A stretch of 64,000 nt of DNA from CAVSWN01 sp963770995 (GTDB lineage: Bacteria > Acidobacteriota > Vicinamibacteria > Vicinamibacterales > CAVVIG01), in contig CAVYRS010000001.1 in the NCBI GenBank assembly GCA_963770995.1, positions 3,224,001-3,288,000 of the forward strand, written 5' to 3'. Below the pieces are notes generated by a model. That model did no database searches. It was not told where the DNA came from and worked only from the letters and a program-made list of their open reading frames with translations. Below are positions 16,523-24,834 of this stretch, one piece after another. How positions within the stretch are numbered: the first letter of the stretch is position 1; every line of letters starts with the position of its first letter. The translations under genes and the position numbers were made by a program.

Positions 16523-18345
16523 GCCTGCTCCCCTGGTCGCTGGCGTTCCTGAAGCCATACCGGTTTCGTGTGGCGTTTCTGTCGGTCCTGCTCCTGGCCG
16601 AGATCGGCCTGGGCGCGCTGCAACCGTGGCCGCTGGCCATCGTGATCGACTACGTCCTGCAGCAGAAACCGATTCCCGAGCCGTTCGCCGGCTGGCTGCT
16701 CGCCATTCACGGCGGCGATCGCCTCGTCCTCCTGATCGTCATCGTCGGCGGCGGCGTCTTGCTGCAGATCGTCAATCAGTTCGTCTCGGCGATCGGCACA
16801 CAGGTGCAGGTCGATACCGGGCAGCGCATGGTGTACGACCTGCGCGGGCGATTGTTCGATCACTTGACCGCCCTCGGACTGCATCACCACATCAAGACCA
16901 GCACGGCCGACGCGGTGTATCGCGTCGACGTCGACGCGTACGCGATCGAGAACCTCGTGATGAGCGGCATCTTCCCGCTGGCGACGTCGTTCTCGGCGCT
17001 GGCGGTCATGTTCGCGATTCTCGTGCGCCTCGACCTGACCATCGCGCTGTTGTCGCTGACGGTCGTGCCGTTCATGTACCTGTGCCTGCGGTACTACATG
17101 TCCACGCTCGTGAACCGCGAGGAGCGCGTCAAGGAGCTCGAATCGAAGCTGCTCGAACGGCTGTACGAGACCTTCGGCGCGATGCGGCTCGTCAAGAGCT
17201 TCGCGCGCGAGCCGCACGAATTGCGGCGCTACACCAAGGCCGGCCAAACGACGATGAACGCGCGGATTGCCATTACCTGGCAGCAGTCGATGTTCTCGGT
17301 CGTCGTCGGCACGATCACGATTCTCGGCACGGCGCTGGTGGTGATCGTCGGCGGGAACTTCGTCATGCGGGGCCGGCTGACGGTCGGTCAGCTCACCGTC
17401 GTCATCGCCTACCTCGCCGCGGTCTACGGACCGCTGTCGGCGATCGCGCATACAACCGGAAACCTGCAGGGCGCCGTGGCGGGCGCAAAGCGCGTGCGCG
17501 AGATGTTCGCGATGACGCCGGAAACCGTGGACGCGCCTGGCGCTGTCGACGCAGGCGACATCCGCGGCGACGTCGTCTTCGAGGCCGTCGGCTTCACCTA
17601 TCCCGACGGCACGCAGGTGCTGCACGACATCGACTTCGCGGCCAAACCGGGTGAAATGATCGCGCTCGTCGGGCTGACCGGCGCGGGCAAGACGACGCTC
17701 GTCAGCCTGATCCCGCGGTTTTACGACGCAACCGCCGGCCGCGTGCTGGTCGACGGCATGGACGTGCGGCAATACCGCGTCCGCTCGCTGCGCGAGAAGA
17801 TCGCGATCGTGCTCCAGGAGCCGGTGCTGTTCTCGGGGACCATCGCCGACAACATCCGCTACGGCCGGCTCGACGCGACCGCGGAACAGATCGAAGAGGC
17901 CGGGCGCGCCGCGCATGCGCACGAGTTCATCGCGCGGCTGCCCAAGGGATACGACACCGAAGTCGCGGAAGCGGGCGGCGGCCTGTCGGGCGGCGAGCGG
18001 CAACGCCTCAGCGTCGCGCGCGCGATCCTGAAGAACGCGCCGATCCTGATCCTCGACGAGCCGACGTCCTCGCTCGATGCGATTTCCGAAGAGATCGTCT
18101 TCGCCGCGCTGCGCCGTTTGCGCGCCGGCCGGACGACGATCGTGATCGCCCACCGGCTGTCCACCGTGCGCGACGCCGACCGGATCCTCGTCCTCGACGG
18201 CGGCCGCATCGCGGCGCAGGGCCGGCACGATGAGCTGCTGACGAGCAGCCAGCTCTATCGCCGCATGTGCGCTCGCCTCTCGGTTGGCAAGTCCCTCGAC
18301 GAGCCCGAGACCGTCGACGAGCTTATTGAGGCGGCGAAACGATGA
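16519..18345 (+). CDS. ABC exporter, fused transmembrane and ATPase domains
   Basis: Type IV (MsbA-like) half-transporter. Residues about 1-320 hold six hydrophobic helices, and the ATPase lies at about 345-590: Walker A GLTGAGKTT, Q-loop VLQEPVLFSG, signature LSGGERQRLSVARA, Walker B ILILDEPTSSLDA, switch His in IVIAHRLSTV. The ATG at 16519 overlaps the preceding stop (ATGA), so translation is coupled to the GT2 fusion. In this context it most likely exports the glycan or glycolipid intermediate made by the surrounding enzymes; substrate not determined. The homodimer is expected because only one half-transporter is encoded here. Confidence 0.92.
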   Translation: MSLLPWSLAFLKPYRFRVAFLSVLLLAEIGLGALQPWPLAIVIDYVLQQKPIPEPFAGWLLAIHGGDRLVLLIVIVGGGVLLQIVNQFVSAIGTQVQVDTGQRMVYDLRGRLFDHLTALGLHHHIKTSTADAVYRVDVDAYAIENLVMSGIFPLATSFSALAVMFAILVRLDLTIALLSLTVVPFMYLCLRYYMSTLVNREERVKELESKLLERLYETFGAMRLVKSFAREPHELRRYTKAGQTTMNARIAITWQQSMFSVVVGTITILGTALVVIVGGNFVMRGRLTVGQLTVVIAYLAAVYGPLSAIAHTTGNLQGAVAGAKRVREMFAMTPETVDAPGAVDAGDIRGDVVFEAVGFTYPDGTQVLHDIDFAAKPGEMIALVGLTGAGKTTLVSLIPRFYDATAGRVLVDGMDVRQYRVRSLREKIAIVLQEPVLFSGTIADNIRYGRLDATAEQIEEAGRAAHAHEFIARLPKGYDTEVAEAGGGLSGGERQRLSVARAILKNAPILILDEPTSSLDAISEEIVFAALRRLRAGRTTIVIAHRLSTVRDADRILVLDGGRIAAQGRHDELLTSSQLYRRMCARLSVGKSLDEPETVDELIEAAKR

Positions 18346-18350
18346 CGGCT

Positions 18351-18442
18351 GTGGTTCGTGGTTCGTGGTTCGTGGTTCGTCGTGCGCAGATGAACGACGA
18401 ACGTCGAACGAGGGGCGATGCAGCCGAACCTCGAACGTCGCG
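18351..18442. repeat. GTGGTTC tandem block with inverted partner
   Basis: Four copies of the heptamer GTGGTTC (18351 on), then GTCGTGCG, and a partner arm of GAACGACGAACGTCGAACGA and CTCGAACGTCG. Architecture as in the other islands. It fills the gap between the ABC exporter stop and the next ATG. Confidence 0.65.
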
Positions 18443-19561
18443 ATGAGAATTCTCTTTGCCGGCATCATCGCCCGCTACCCGTTCGGCGGCGTGACGTGGT
18501 GCTCGTTGATGTATCTGCTCGGTTTGCGAGCGCTTGGGCATGAGGTGTTTTACATCGAGGACACGGGCGAGTGCGGCTACGACCCGGTGAAGAACGAGCT
18601 CGCCACCGACCCCGCGTACGGCACGACCTACATCCGAAACGCGCTCGAGCCGTTCGGCCTCGGCGATCGATGGGCCTTCGTGAACTACGACGGCAGCTAC
18701 CACGGGACCCCGGCGGCGGCGGTGCGTGAATACGCGTCGAGCGCTGATCTCTTCATCAACCTCTCCGGCGGATCGTGGTTCTGGCGCGACGAGTACGCGC
18801 GCGTCCCGCGCAAGATATTCATCGACTCCGACCCCGCGTTCACGCAGCTCGCCATCGCGAAGGGCGTGCCGTGGTATGTCAAGTTCTTCGAGCGGTTCGA
18901 CCACCTCTTCACCTTCGGCGCCAACATCGGCACGGATGCATCGTCGATTCCCGTCGGCGGGTTCACCTGGCACAAGACCTGGCAGCCCGTGACCATGGAG
19001 GACTGGCGGTCCGCTCCTTCGTCGGGCGGTCATTTCACCTCCGTCATGACCTGGAAGATCGAGAGCTTTACCGACGTCGACGGCAACAAGGACCTCGAGT
19101 TCAAGAAGTTCATCGATCTGCCCTCCCGCACGCCCCAGCTGTTCCAGCTGGCGATCAACGGTCCCCAGAGTCTGCTGCGCGAGCACGGGTGGGGCACCGT
19201 GGACGCCATGCAGGTGTCGCGCACGCCCGCCGACTACCGCGACTTCATCCATCGCTCGCGAGCGGAGTTCGGTGTCGCCAAACACGCGTACGTGGCGAAC
19301 CGCAGCGGCTGGTTCAGCGATCGAACCGAGTGCTACCTCGCATCCGCCCGCCCCGCGCTCGTGCAGGACACCGGGTGGACCGCGCATCTGCCCTCGGGGG
19401 AGGGGCTCCTCGCGTTCACGAACGTCGACGAGGCCCTTGCTGGCATCGAGCGGATCAACGCCGACTACGATCGGCACGCGCGCCATGCCCTGGAGATCGC
19501 CCGCGAGCACTTCGACGCCGCCCGCATTCTTCCTCGCCTTCTGGAGGTCGCGTGCGGATGA
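18443..19561 (+). CDS. Probable glycosyltransferase of the exported-glycan cluster
   Basis: The ATG at 18443 starts MRILFAGIIARYPFGGVTWC, typical of the Rossmann nucleotide-binding start of GT-B enzymes. The central part (VPRKIFIDSDPAFTQL, FTFGANIG) and the C-terminal half with YVANRSGWFSDRTECYLASA and PALVQDTGW resemble the CgeB-like group, where that region binds the sugar nucleotide. Length 372. It follows the exporter behind a repeat island and precedes a GT4 enzyme on the same strand. The family assignment is by pattern only; donor and acceptor unknown. Confidence 0.65.
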   Translation: MRILFAGIIARYPFGGVTWCSLMYLLGLRALGHEVFYIEDTGECGYDPVKNELATDPAYGTTYIRNALEPFGLGDRWAFVNYDGSYHGTPAAAVREYASSADLFINLSGGSWFWRDEYARVPRKIFIDSDPAFTQLAIAKGVPWYVKFFERFDHLFTFGANIGTDASSIPVGGFTWHKTWQPVTMEDWRSAPSSGGHFTSVMTWKIESFTDVDGNKDLEFKKFIDLPSRTPQLFQLAINGPQSLLREHGWGTVDAMQVSRTPADYRDFIHRSRAEFGVAKHAYVANRSGWFSDRTECYLASARPALVQDTGWTAHLPSGEGLLAFTNVDEALAGIERINADYDRHARHALEIAREHFDAARILPRLLEVACG

Positions 19562-19739
19562 AGACCTTGTGCACGGTGCTCAGTGCTGGGTGCATAGTGC
19601 TTCGTGCACAGTGCACAGTGCTCAGTGCTGTGTGCACAGTGCACAAAGCGCCGCGCACGGAGCACCGGGCACCGGGCACCAGGCACCGTGCACGGAGCAC
19701 TGTGCACCGAGCACCGAGCACCGAGCACGGAGCACGACT
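19562..19739. repeat. AGTGCTC / GAGCACT inverted repeat island
   Basis: The left half is built of GTGCTCAGTGCTG and GTGCACAGTGCAC units, the right half of GAGCACCGGGCACC and GAGCACTGTGCACC units; the halves are reverse complements in character. The block separates two glycosyltransferase genes, and its reading frames give only low-complexity Cys/His/Arg peptides, so it is non-coding. Confidence 0.8.
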
Positions 19740-20774
19740 GTGAGGATCGCGCACGTTGCCCCAGTCGCCACGACGGTTCCGCCGCCGAAGTCCGGATCGG
19801 TCGAGACCATGACGTCGCTGCTGACGGAAGGACTGGTCGCGCGCGGGCACGACGTGACGCTGTTCGCGGCCGGCGACTCGAAGACCTCGGCGAAGCTGGC
19901 CGCGATCTATCCCGAGGGCTACTGGCACGACTTGAACATGTGGCCGTGGGAGCTGTACGAGATGCTGAACCTCGCCCACGCGGTCGAGCGGGCGGCCGAG
20001 TTCGACATCATCCACTACGAAGCGGCCTACTATCCGATGTCGCTGGCGTTCGCGCGCCTGTCGCCGACGCCGATCGTGCAGACCCTGCATCATTCGCCGA
20101 GCAGCGCCGAGGTGAAGCTGTGGTCGCGCTATCCCGATGCGCCGTTCGTCGCCATCTCGAACGAACAGGCCCGCCTGCTGAGCGGCGTCAACGTCGTCGC
20201 GACCGTGCTCCACGGCATCGACACCGACCGCTTCACCTTCCAGGAAACGCCGGACGACTATCTCTTGTTCCTCGGCCGCTTCACGGAAGGCAAGGGCGTG
20301 CTGCAGGCGATTGAGATCGCCAAGCGTCTCCGGATGCGCCTGATCCTGGCCGCCGCCGAGGACGCCTACTATCGCGAGACCATCGCCCCCCACGTGGACG
20401 GCCGTCTCATCACCTACTTTGGCGAGGCGGACTTCCATGCCAAGGTGCAGCTGTACGGCGGGGCGCGCGCGCTGCTCTATCCGATTCAGGCGCGCGAGCC
20501 GTTCGGCCTCGTCCTGGCCGAGGCGATGGCCTGCGGCACGCCCGCCGCCGCGCTCGATCGCGGCGCCGTGCGCGAGGTCGTCGACGACGGCGTGACCGGG
20601 ATCGTGTTCGAGGATCTGGAACAGATGGTCAACGAGCTGCCGCGGGTGTTCGATCTCGATCGCCGCCGCGTCCGGGATCAGGCGGTGGCGCGGTTCGGCG
20701 TGGCGCGGATGGTGGACGAGTATCTCGCGGTCTACGCACAGGTCATCGAGGCGCATCGTGCCCAACGGGCTTGA
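19740..20774 (+). CDS. Glycosyltransferase family 4 protein
   Basis: GT-B fold. The N-terminal half opens with VRIAHVAPVATTVPPPKSGS, the usual GT4 start with a Gly-rich acceptor loop; the C-terminal half carries LLFLGRFTEGKGV and the donor-binding EPFGLVLAEAMACGTPAAA (E-x7-E motif). Length 344 is normal. The GTG at 19740 is chosen because everything upstream in the same frame is repeat-derived. The stop overlaps the PIG-L gene start. Probably adds a hexose from a nucleotide sugar to the cluster's glycan. Confidence 0.88.
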   Translation: MRIAHVAPVATTVPPPKSGSVETMTSLLTEGLVARGHDVTLFAAGDSKTSAKLAAIYPEGYWHDLNMWPWELYEMLNLAHAVERAAEFDIIHYEAAYYPMSLAFARLSPTPIVQTLHHSPSSAEVKLWSRYPDAPFVAISNEQARLLSGVNVVATVLHGIDTDRFTFQETPDDYLLFLGRFTEGKGVLQAIEIAKRLRMRLILAAAEDAYYRETIAPHVDGRLITYFGEADFHAKVQLYGGARALLYPIQAREPFGLVLAEAMACGTPAAALDRGAVREVVDDGVTGIVFEDLEQMVNELPRVFDLDRRRVRDQAVARFGVARMVDEYLAVYAQVIEAHRAQRA

Positions 20775-21552
20775 CGGACGCACGATTCTGGCCGTGTTCG
20801 CGCACCCCGACGACGAGTCGCTGACGTGTGGGGGAACGCTGGCGCGGCTCGCCGACGCGGGCGCCAGGATCGTGCTGCTCTGCGCGTCACGCGGCGAGCG
20901 GGGATCGATCAGCGATCCCGCACTCGTGCCCGACGGCGACCTGGCTCGCGTCCGCACGCGCGAGCTGCATGACGCCGCCGCCATTCTCGGCATCGCGGAC
21001 GTCATCGTCCTGGATCACCGGGATGGCAACCTGCGATGGCAGGACGTGCCGGAGTTGCATGCCGAAATCGTGGCGCTGGTCGCGAAACATCAGCCCGCCG
21101 CGGTGATTACGTTCGCGGAAGACGGCTTGTACTGGCACCTGGACCACATCGGCGTTCACGAGCGGACGTACACGGCCGTGTGTACGTTCGGCGCGTCGGC
21201 GCCGGCCCTTTACTACGTCACGATTCCGAAAGGCATCATGCACGAAGTGGTCGAGGCGGCGAAAAGTCAGGGGATCTCGTCCGACCCCGGCGTCTGGGGC
21301 ATCGTGCCCGACGCGTTCGGCGCGGGCGCCGAGCCAGCCACCTTCTCGGTGGATGTGCGCGCCTGGGTCCCGCGCAAGCTCGCCGCCATCCGCAGCCATC
21401 GGACCCAGTTCGGATTGCGCCATCCCCTCGTTGTGATCGACGAGGACCAGGCGCGGCGATGGCTCGGCGTCGAATACTTCCGGCGGGCGCCCATCCCGGG
21501 CGTCGAGGAGTCACCCCTCGAGGCGATAGCAGAGGCCCTGAATGCGCGCTGA
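20758..21552 (+). CDS. PIG-L (LmbE-like) zinc deacetylase
   Basis: The zinc site is complete: AHPDDE near residue 16 and HLDH near residue 129, with a TLARLADAGARIVLLCASRG beta-alpha unit between. Family members remove N-acetyl groups from GlcNAc-containing conjugates. The GTG at 20758 overlaps the GT4 end, and the stop overlaps the methyltransferase start, so it is coupled on both sides. A deacetylase in a glycosyltransferase operon suggests that the product contains a free amino sugar. 264 residues, complete. Confidence 0.88.
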   Translation: MPNGLDGRTILAVFAHPDDESLTCGGTLARLADAGARIVLLCASRGERGSISDPALVPDGDLARVRTRELHDAAAILGIADVIVLDHRDGNLRWQDVPELHAEIVALVAKHQPAAVITFAEDGLYWHLDHIGVHERTYTAVCTFGASAPALYYVTIPKGIMHEVVEAAKSQGISSDPGVWGIVPDAFGAGAEPATFSVDVRAWVPRKLAAIRSHRTQFGLRHPLVVIDEDQARRWLGVEYFRRAPIPGVEESPLEAIAEALNAR

Positions 21553-22789
21553 CACGTTGGAGTTGCTCCGCTGTCCCTATTGCGGCGGCCGGCTGGATCT
21601 CGTCAAGTCGCTCTTCCATTCGGAAAGCGGCGATCACCTGCAGGACGGCATTCTCGGCTGCCACTGCTGCATCTTCCCCGTCGTCGACGGCATTCCAGTG
21701 ATGCACCTGCATCCATCGGCCACGACTGCCCGCGATCACGTTCAGAGCGGCCGGCCGGATCTGGCGCGGCGCGCGCTGTTCGGGCTGGGCGCGGAGGCCG
21801 ACGGCGAGACGTTCGAGGCGGCGGCGGCGGCGCCGGCGGCCACCTATCGGAGCATCGCCGAAGCCCTGGGACCGGCATTCGAGGGAGGCTATTTCACCTA
21901 CCGTTTTTCCGACCCGAACTTCGTCGTATCCGACGCCGTCACCCGGGCCGTGGCGGGCACGGTCGTGGGCGGCAACGGGCGGGCCATCGACGTCTGCGGG
22001 GGCTCGGGGCACCTCACGCGGGCCTTGATCGACGTCACGCCGGTCCCGCCGATTCTGGCGGATCTGTATTACGCGAAGGTGTGGCTCGCTCGCCGCTTCA
22101 CGGCGCCAGGCTGCGAGCCGGTCTGTTGCGACGGCAACGCGCCGCTGCCGTTCGTCAAGGGTGCGTTCAATTTCGCGATGTGCATGGACGCGTTCATGTT
22201 CATCTGGACCAAGCGGCAACTGGTGGGCGAGCTGACCCGTCTCGTCGACGGAAGCGGCACGCCGGGAGCCGTGCTCATCGGCCACGCCCACAACCAGCGG
22301 GTGTGGAGTCCATCGCACGGCCAGCCGTTGCCGCCCGAGGGGTACGCCGATCTGTTCGAAGGCCCCGAGCCCCGTCTGTTCGCCGAAGCGCCGCTGTTCG
22401 AGGATGTCGTGGCCGGAGGGCCCATCGACCTTTCGCGCCGGGACTCGAAGGAAACGCTGGACCAGGATCCCGCGCTGACCATCATCGCGACGCGGCATCC
22501 CGGCGTCTTCGCTCGACACGCGCTCGAGCAGCCGGAATCAGCTCGAGGAGAGTTTCGGGTAAATCCGCTGTACACCGTCGAACCCGACGGCGACCGTGTC
22601 CGGCTGCGCCTGCAGTTTCCCGGGTCCGACTACGAAGACGAATATGGCGCCTGCCGCCGATACCTCCCCGAGGAAGCCGAGATCGGTCGCAGCGAGTTGG
22701 ACGCGCTGCCGGCCGCTCGGGTGTCGGGTTCACTGGCGGATCTGGCGCGCCGCCGCGTGATCCTCGATCTGCCGAAGCACTATTACTAG
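21542..22789 (+). CDS. Trm112-type zinc ribbon plus SAM methyltransferase
   Basis: Residues about 8-50 form a zinc ribbon (LLRCPYCGGRLDL, then GCHCCIFPVVDGIPVM), as in Trm112-like N-terminal modules. A Rossmann methyltransferase follows at about 100-260, with AIDVCGGSGHLTRAL as the SAM-binding motif I and LPFVKGAFNFAMCMDAF as the acidic/motif IV region. The C-terminal 130 residues are of unknown type. The gene overlaps the PIG-L stop. In this cluster a methylated sugar or lipid is plausible, but the target is unknown. Confidence 0.78.
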   Translation: MRADTLELLRCPYCGGRLDLVKSLFHSESGDHLQDGILGCHCCIFPVVDGIPVMHLHPSATTARDHVQSGRPDLARRALFGLGAEADGETFEAAAAAPAATYRSIAEALGPAFEGGYFTYRFSDPNFVVSDAVTRAVAGTVVGGNGRAIDVCGGSGHLTRALIDVTPVPPILADLYYAKVWLARRFTAPGCEPVCCDGNAPLPFVKGAFNFAMCMDAFMFIWTKRQLVGELTRLVDGSGTPGAVLIGHAHNQRVWSPSHGQPLPPEGYADLFEGPEPRLFAEAPLFEDVVAGGPIDLSRRDSKETLDQDPALTIIATRHPGVFARHALEQPESARGEFRVNPLYTVEPDGDRVRLRLQFPGSDYEDEYGACRRYLPEEAEIGRSELDALPAARVSGSLADLARRRVILDLPKHYY

Positions 22790-22790
22790 T

Positions 22791-23594
22791 ATGTTGCAGT
22801 ATCATGTGCCGGCTTCGTTTACACGAATGTCACATCTGAACGGATCCGCCCTCCGTGTGGCGCGTCACCGGGCCCGCCGGCACTTCACCGATCCATCACG
22901 TCGTCGCGGGCTGCTGGTTGCCTTCGAAGGCCCGGATGGATCCGGCAAGACGACGCAGCGCAAGCTATTCAAGACGTGGCTCACGTCGGAAGGCTACGAC
23001 GTCGTCACGACGAAATGGAATTCGTCGGAGTTGATCAAGCCGATCATCAAGAGCCGCAAGACCGTCCGCGCGCTCAGCCCCGAGGAATTCTCGCTGTTGC
23101 ACGGCGCCGATTTCCGGCATCGCGTCGAGCAGACCATCCTGCCGGCGCTATGGGAAGGCAAGCTGGTCATCGCCGACCGGTTCCTGTTCACCGGCCTGGC
23201 CCGCGACGTCGCGCGCGGCCTGGATCTCGATTGGGTGTTGAAGCTGTATCAGCCGCTCCTCTGGCCCGATCTCGTGTTCTACTTCGCGGTCTCGCCGGCC
23301 ACGTCCGGCAAACGCGTGACGGCCACCCGTTTGCCGAACTTCTATGAAGCCGGCCAGGACGTGACGCACGTCGAAGATCCGGTCGAGAGTTACCAGCATT
23401 TCATCTCGCGCGTCATCCGCGAGTACGAATCGCTCGCGCTCATTTTCAATTTCATCACCGTCGACGCGGAACAGTCGATCGGGGATCAGCACCGGCAGAT
23501 TCGCGAGTTGTTTCTCGAGGGACAGCGCCGCCCGTGGTCCGAGTGGAACGTGGACGCCGTGGCCGACTGGCTCGCGCGAACGGGCGGCGTGTGA
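22791..23594 (+). CDS. Thymidylate-kinase-like P-loop protein
   Basis: The P-loop FEGPDGSGKTTQRKLF (about residues 45-60) and a DRFLFTG segment (DRx motif, about 127) match thymidylate kinases. At 267 residues it is longer than dTMP kinase (about 210) and carries an N-terminal basic extension; an internal ATG at 22827 would remove 12 residues of it. The usual LID Arg pattern is not obvious. Such tmk homologues inside glycan or phage clusters often act on other nucleotides or phosphorylated substrates. It is coupled by a GTGA overlap to a second, degenerate relative. Confidence 0.75.
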   Translation: MLQYHVPASFTRMSHLNGSALRVARHRARRHFTDPSRRRGLLVAFEGPDGSGKTTQRKLFKTWLTSEGYDVVTTKWNSSELIKPIIKSRKTVRALSPEEFSLLHGADFRHRVEQTILPALWEGKLVIADRFLFTGLARDVARGLDLDWVLKLYQPLLWPDLVFYFAVSPATSGKRVTATRLPNFYEAGQDVTHVEDPVESYQHFISRVIREYESLALIFNFITVDAEQSIGDQHRQIRELFLEGQRRPWSEWNVDAVADWLARTGGV

Positions 23595-24139
23595 CGAAGA
23601 CTTCGAAGCCGCGTTTGATCGCTGTCGACGGCGTCGAAGCCGGCGCCGTGGTGGCGGCCGCCCGCCGGGCGCTCGGGTCCCAGGTCCGCGGCGGCATCAG
23701 CCACTGGGACGCATCCGGCGTGTTTCAAGATCTCGCGTGCGCCGAAGAAGCCGCCGGGGCGCCGTCGCCGCGTACCCTCCTGCTCCTGTACGCCGCCGAT
23801 CTCGCGTTCAGGCTACGCTGGGAGATTCGTCCCGCCCTGGCCGAGGGCCAGACCGTCGTTGCCGCGCCGTACGTGGAGACCGCCATGGCCTTCGGACGAG
23901 CGGCGGGCATTCCGGTCGGCTGGCTGACGAACCTGTTCCGGTTCGCGCCGCGGCCGCACCAACGCTGCTACGTGTACCGCTCGACGAAGCGTAAGGCGGT
24001 GGACGGCTTCATCGGGTTCGGGTGCGAGCAGATGCGCGGCAAGCCGGCCGGCCGTACGCCAAAACAAATCATGAAAGGCGCGGCGATCGAGCTCCGGAAG
24101 ATCGCGCAGCGCACTACGAAAGTTAGAAGTAAGAAGTGA
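23591..24139 (+). CDS. Degenerate thymidylate-kinase-like protein without P-loop
   Basis: The fold order parallels the preceding protein: IAVDGVEAGAVVAAARRAL in place of the P-loop, a LLLYAADLAFRLRWEIRPAL helix matching HGADFRHRVEQTILPAL, then TVVAAPYVETAMAFGRA and a C-terminal part. The Gly-Lys-Thr of the P-loop is missing, so ATP hydrolysis as in its partner is unlikely; it may be a regulatory partner of a heterodimer. The GTG start overlaps the upstream stop. The last residues (TTKVRSKK) and the stop are encoded by the heptamer repeat into which the IS66 element inserted. Confidence 0.65.
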   Translation: MTKTSKPRLIAVDGVEAGAVVAAARRALGSQVRGGISHWDASGVFQDLACAEEAAGAPSPRTLLLLYAADLAFRLRWEIRPALAEGQTVVAAPYVETAMAFGRAAGIPVGWLTNLFRFAPRPHQRCYVYRSTKRKAVDGFIGFGCEQMRGKPAGRTPKQIMKGAAIELRKIAQRTTKVRSKK

Positions 24140-24140
24140 G

Positions 24141-24187
24141 GTAACTGGTTAGCGGGTCAGTGTAATGCAGCGGCGGACGGCGGCGCG
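24141..24187. repeat. IS66 left terminal inverted repeat (47 bp)
   Basis: Begins GTAACTGGTTAGCGGGTCAG and is identical over 47 bases to the reverse complement of 28266-28312. The transposase stop codon lies within it. Confidence 0.95.
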
Positions 24188-24340
24188 AGCACGGTGATCG
24201 GCTGAGGAGATCGAAGCAAGCGATCGAAGAGTGGCGTCGCGTCGAGTCGGCGTTGATGCATCGTGCGGAGGACGCTCGCAAGCACCTGTTGGGTCTGGGC
24301 CCCCCGGGCGGAGCGATTCCCGCCGCAGACTTTGCGCGTG
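24157..24340 (-). pseudogene. tnpC: IS66 transposase, C-terminal fragment
   Basis: Read on the minus strand this encodes TRKVCGGNRSARGAQTQQVL, then ASVLRTMHQRRLDATPLF and RLLRSPQPITVL, the normal C-terminus of this IS66 subgroup. Joined to the upstream part at 26933 it restores RPAVV-TRKVCGGN without loss or gain of a residue. It has no start of its own and is separated from the rest of the gene by the recombinase element. The fragment length and the exact join show that the insertion was precise. Confidence 0.88.
24266..24340. other. Left junction flank (attL side) of the nested recombinase element
   Basis: IS66 sequence reading GACTTTGCGCGTG abuts ACCAC (24341-24345) and then recombinase-element sequence GATCACCCGTTCATT. 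ACCAC recurs at the right junction, 26928-26932. The shared core is only about five bases, as expected for a serine integrase with a 2-base crossover. Confidence 0.6.
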
Positions 24341-24824
24341 ACCACGATCACCCGTTCATTCTGCCCGCGTCGGGGAGACTGGCGAGATTTACTATCCCTG
24401 GCATCCGCTGCTCGGGCACCGCGTGCCCATTCTCTATACCGAGCAGCGTCGGGGCGAGGTTGTCGCGATCTGCGAGACGCCTGACGGCTCCCGCGCAGTC
24501 ATCCCGGCCTGGATGCTTGACCGGGTCGCCTGCGCGACCTTGACCGCTGGGCCGCCACGCTGTTCCCTCGAAGCCTTCTGTGCCCTCCGGCATCTGCTCG
24601 ACGCGTTGGGGTTTGATGGTCGTGCTCCCGCGCGTGGATGCGGCGAGCAGGAGGACGACCATGACCGAGACAAAGACGGACGCGCACCGTCCGGTACGAC
24701 AGTTGCCCCTGTACTTGCCGGTCGCGCTCGTGCCGCGATTGGACGACGCGACACGCGCCGCGGTGGTCGGGTTGCTCGCGCAGTTGCTGGCCAGCGCGTC
24801 CATCGATCCGGAGGCACGCGATGA
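24338..24824 (+). CDS. DUF5372-like small protein of the recombinase element (probable frameshift)
   Basis: The clearest part, from about 24375, reads ETGEIYYPWHPLLGHRVPIL, then YTEQRRGEVVAICETPDGSR and AVIPAWMLD, resembling the small proteins (DUF5372 type) that often precede such recombinase genes. That frame has a stop at 24339 and no good start; a GTG at 24338 opens VTTITRSFCPRR in a frame that joins it if one G of the run at 24371-24374 is extra. The Arg-rich tail after about codon 100 may be out of frame. Function unknown; possibly a recombination accessory or directionality factor. Confidence 0.45.
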
Positions 24825-24834
24825 GAGGCGGTGA
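24661..24834 (+). CDS. 57-residue protein preceding the serine recombinase
   Basis: ATG at 24661 with a strong GGAGG site eight bases upstream. The protein (MTETKTDAHRPVRQLPLYLP, then an Ala/Leu-rich helix AAVVGLLAQLLAS) has no recognised domain. It ends 14 bases inside the recombinase gene, so the two are probably coupled. Possible roles are recombinase partner or DNA-binding cofactor; there is no direct evidence for either. Confidence 0.55.
   Translation: MTETKTDAHRPVRQLPLYLPVALVPRLDDATRAAVVGLLAQLLASASIDPEARDERR

Noticed and set aside
16288..18468. Minus-strand ORF of 726 codons opposite the ABC exporter
   Set aside because: Gln/Arg/Asp-rich shadow of the exporter gene; no domain or signal.
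19562..19739. CRISPR array
   Set aside because: Units are short, degenerate and contiguous, arms are inverted, and there are no unique spacers or cas genes.
24157..24351. Independent small protein of 64 residues
   Set aside because: Its residues are the C-terminus of the IS66 transposase; it has no ribosome-binding site and rejoins the split gene exactly.
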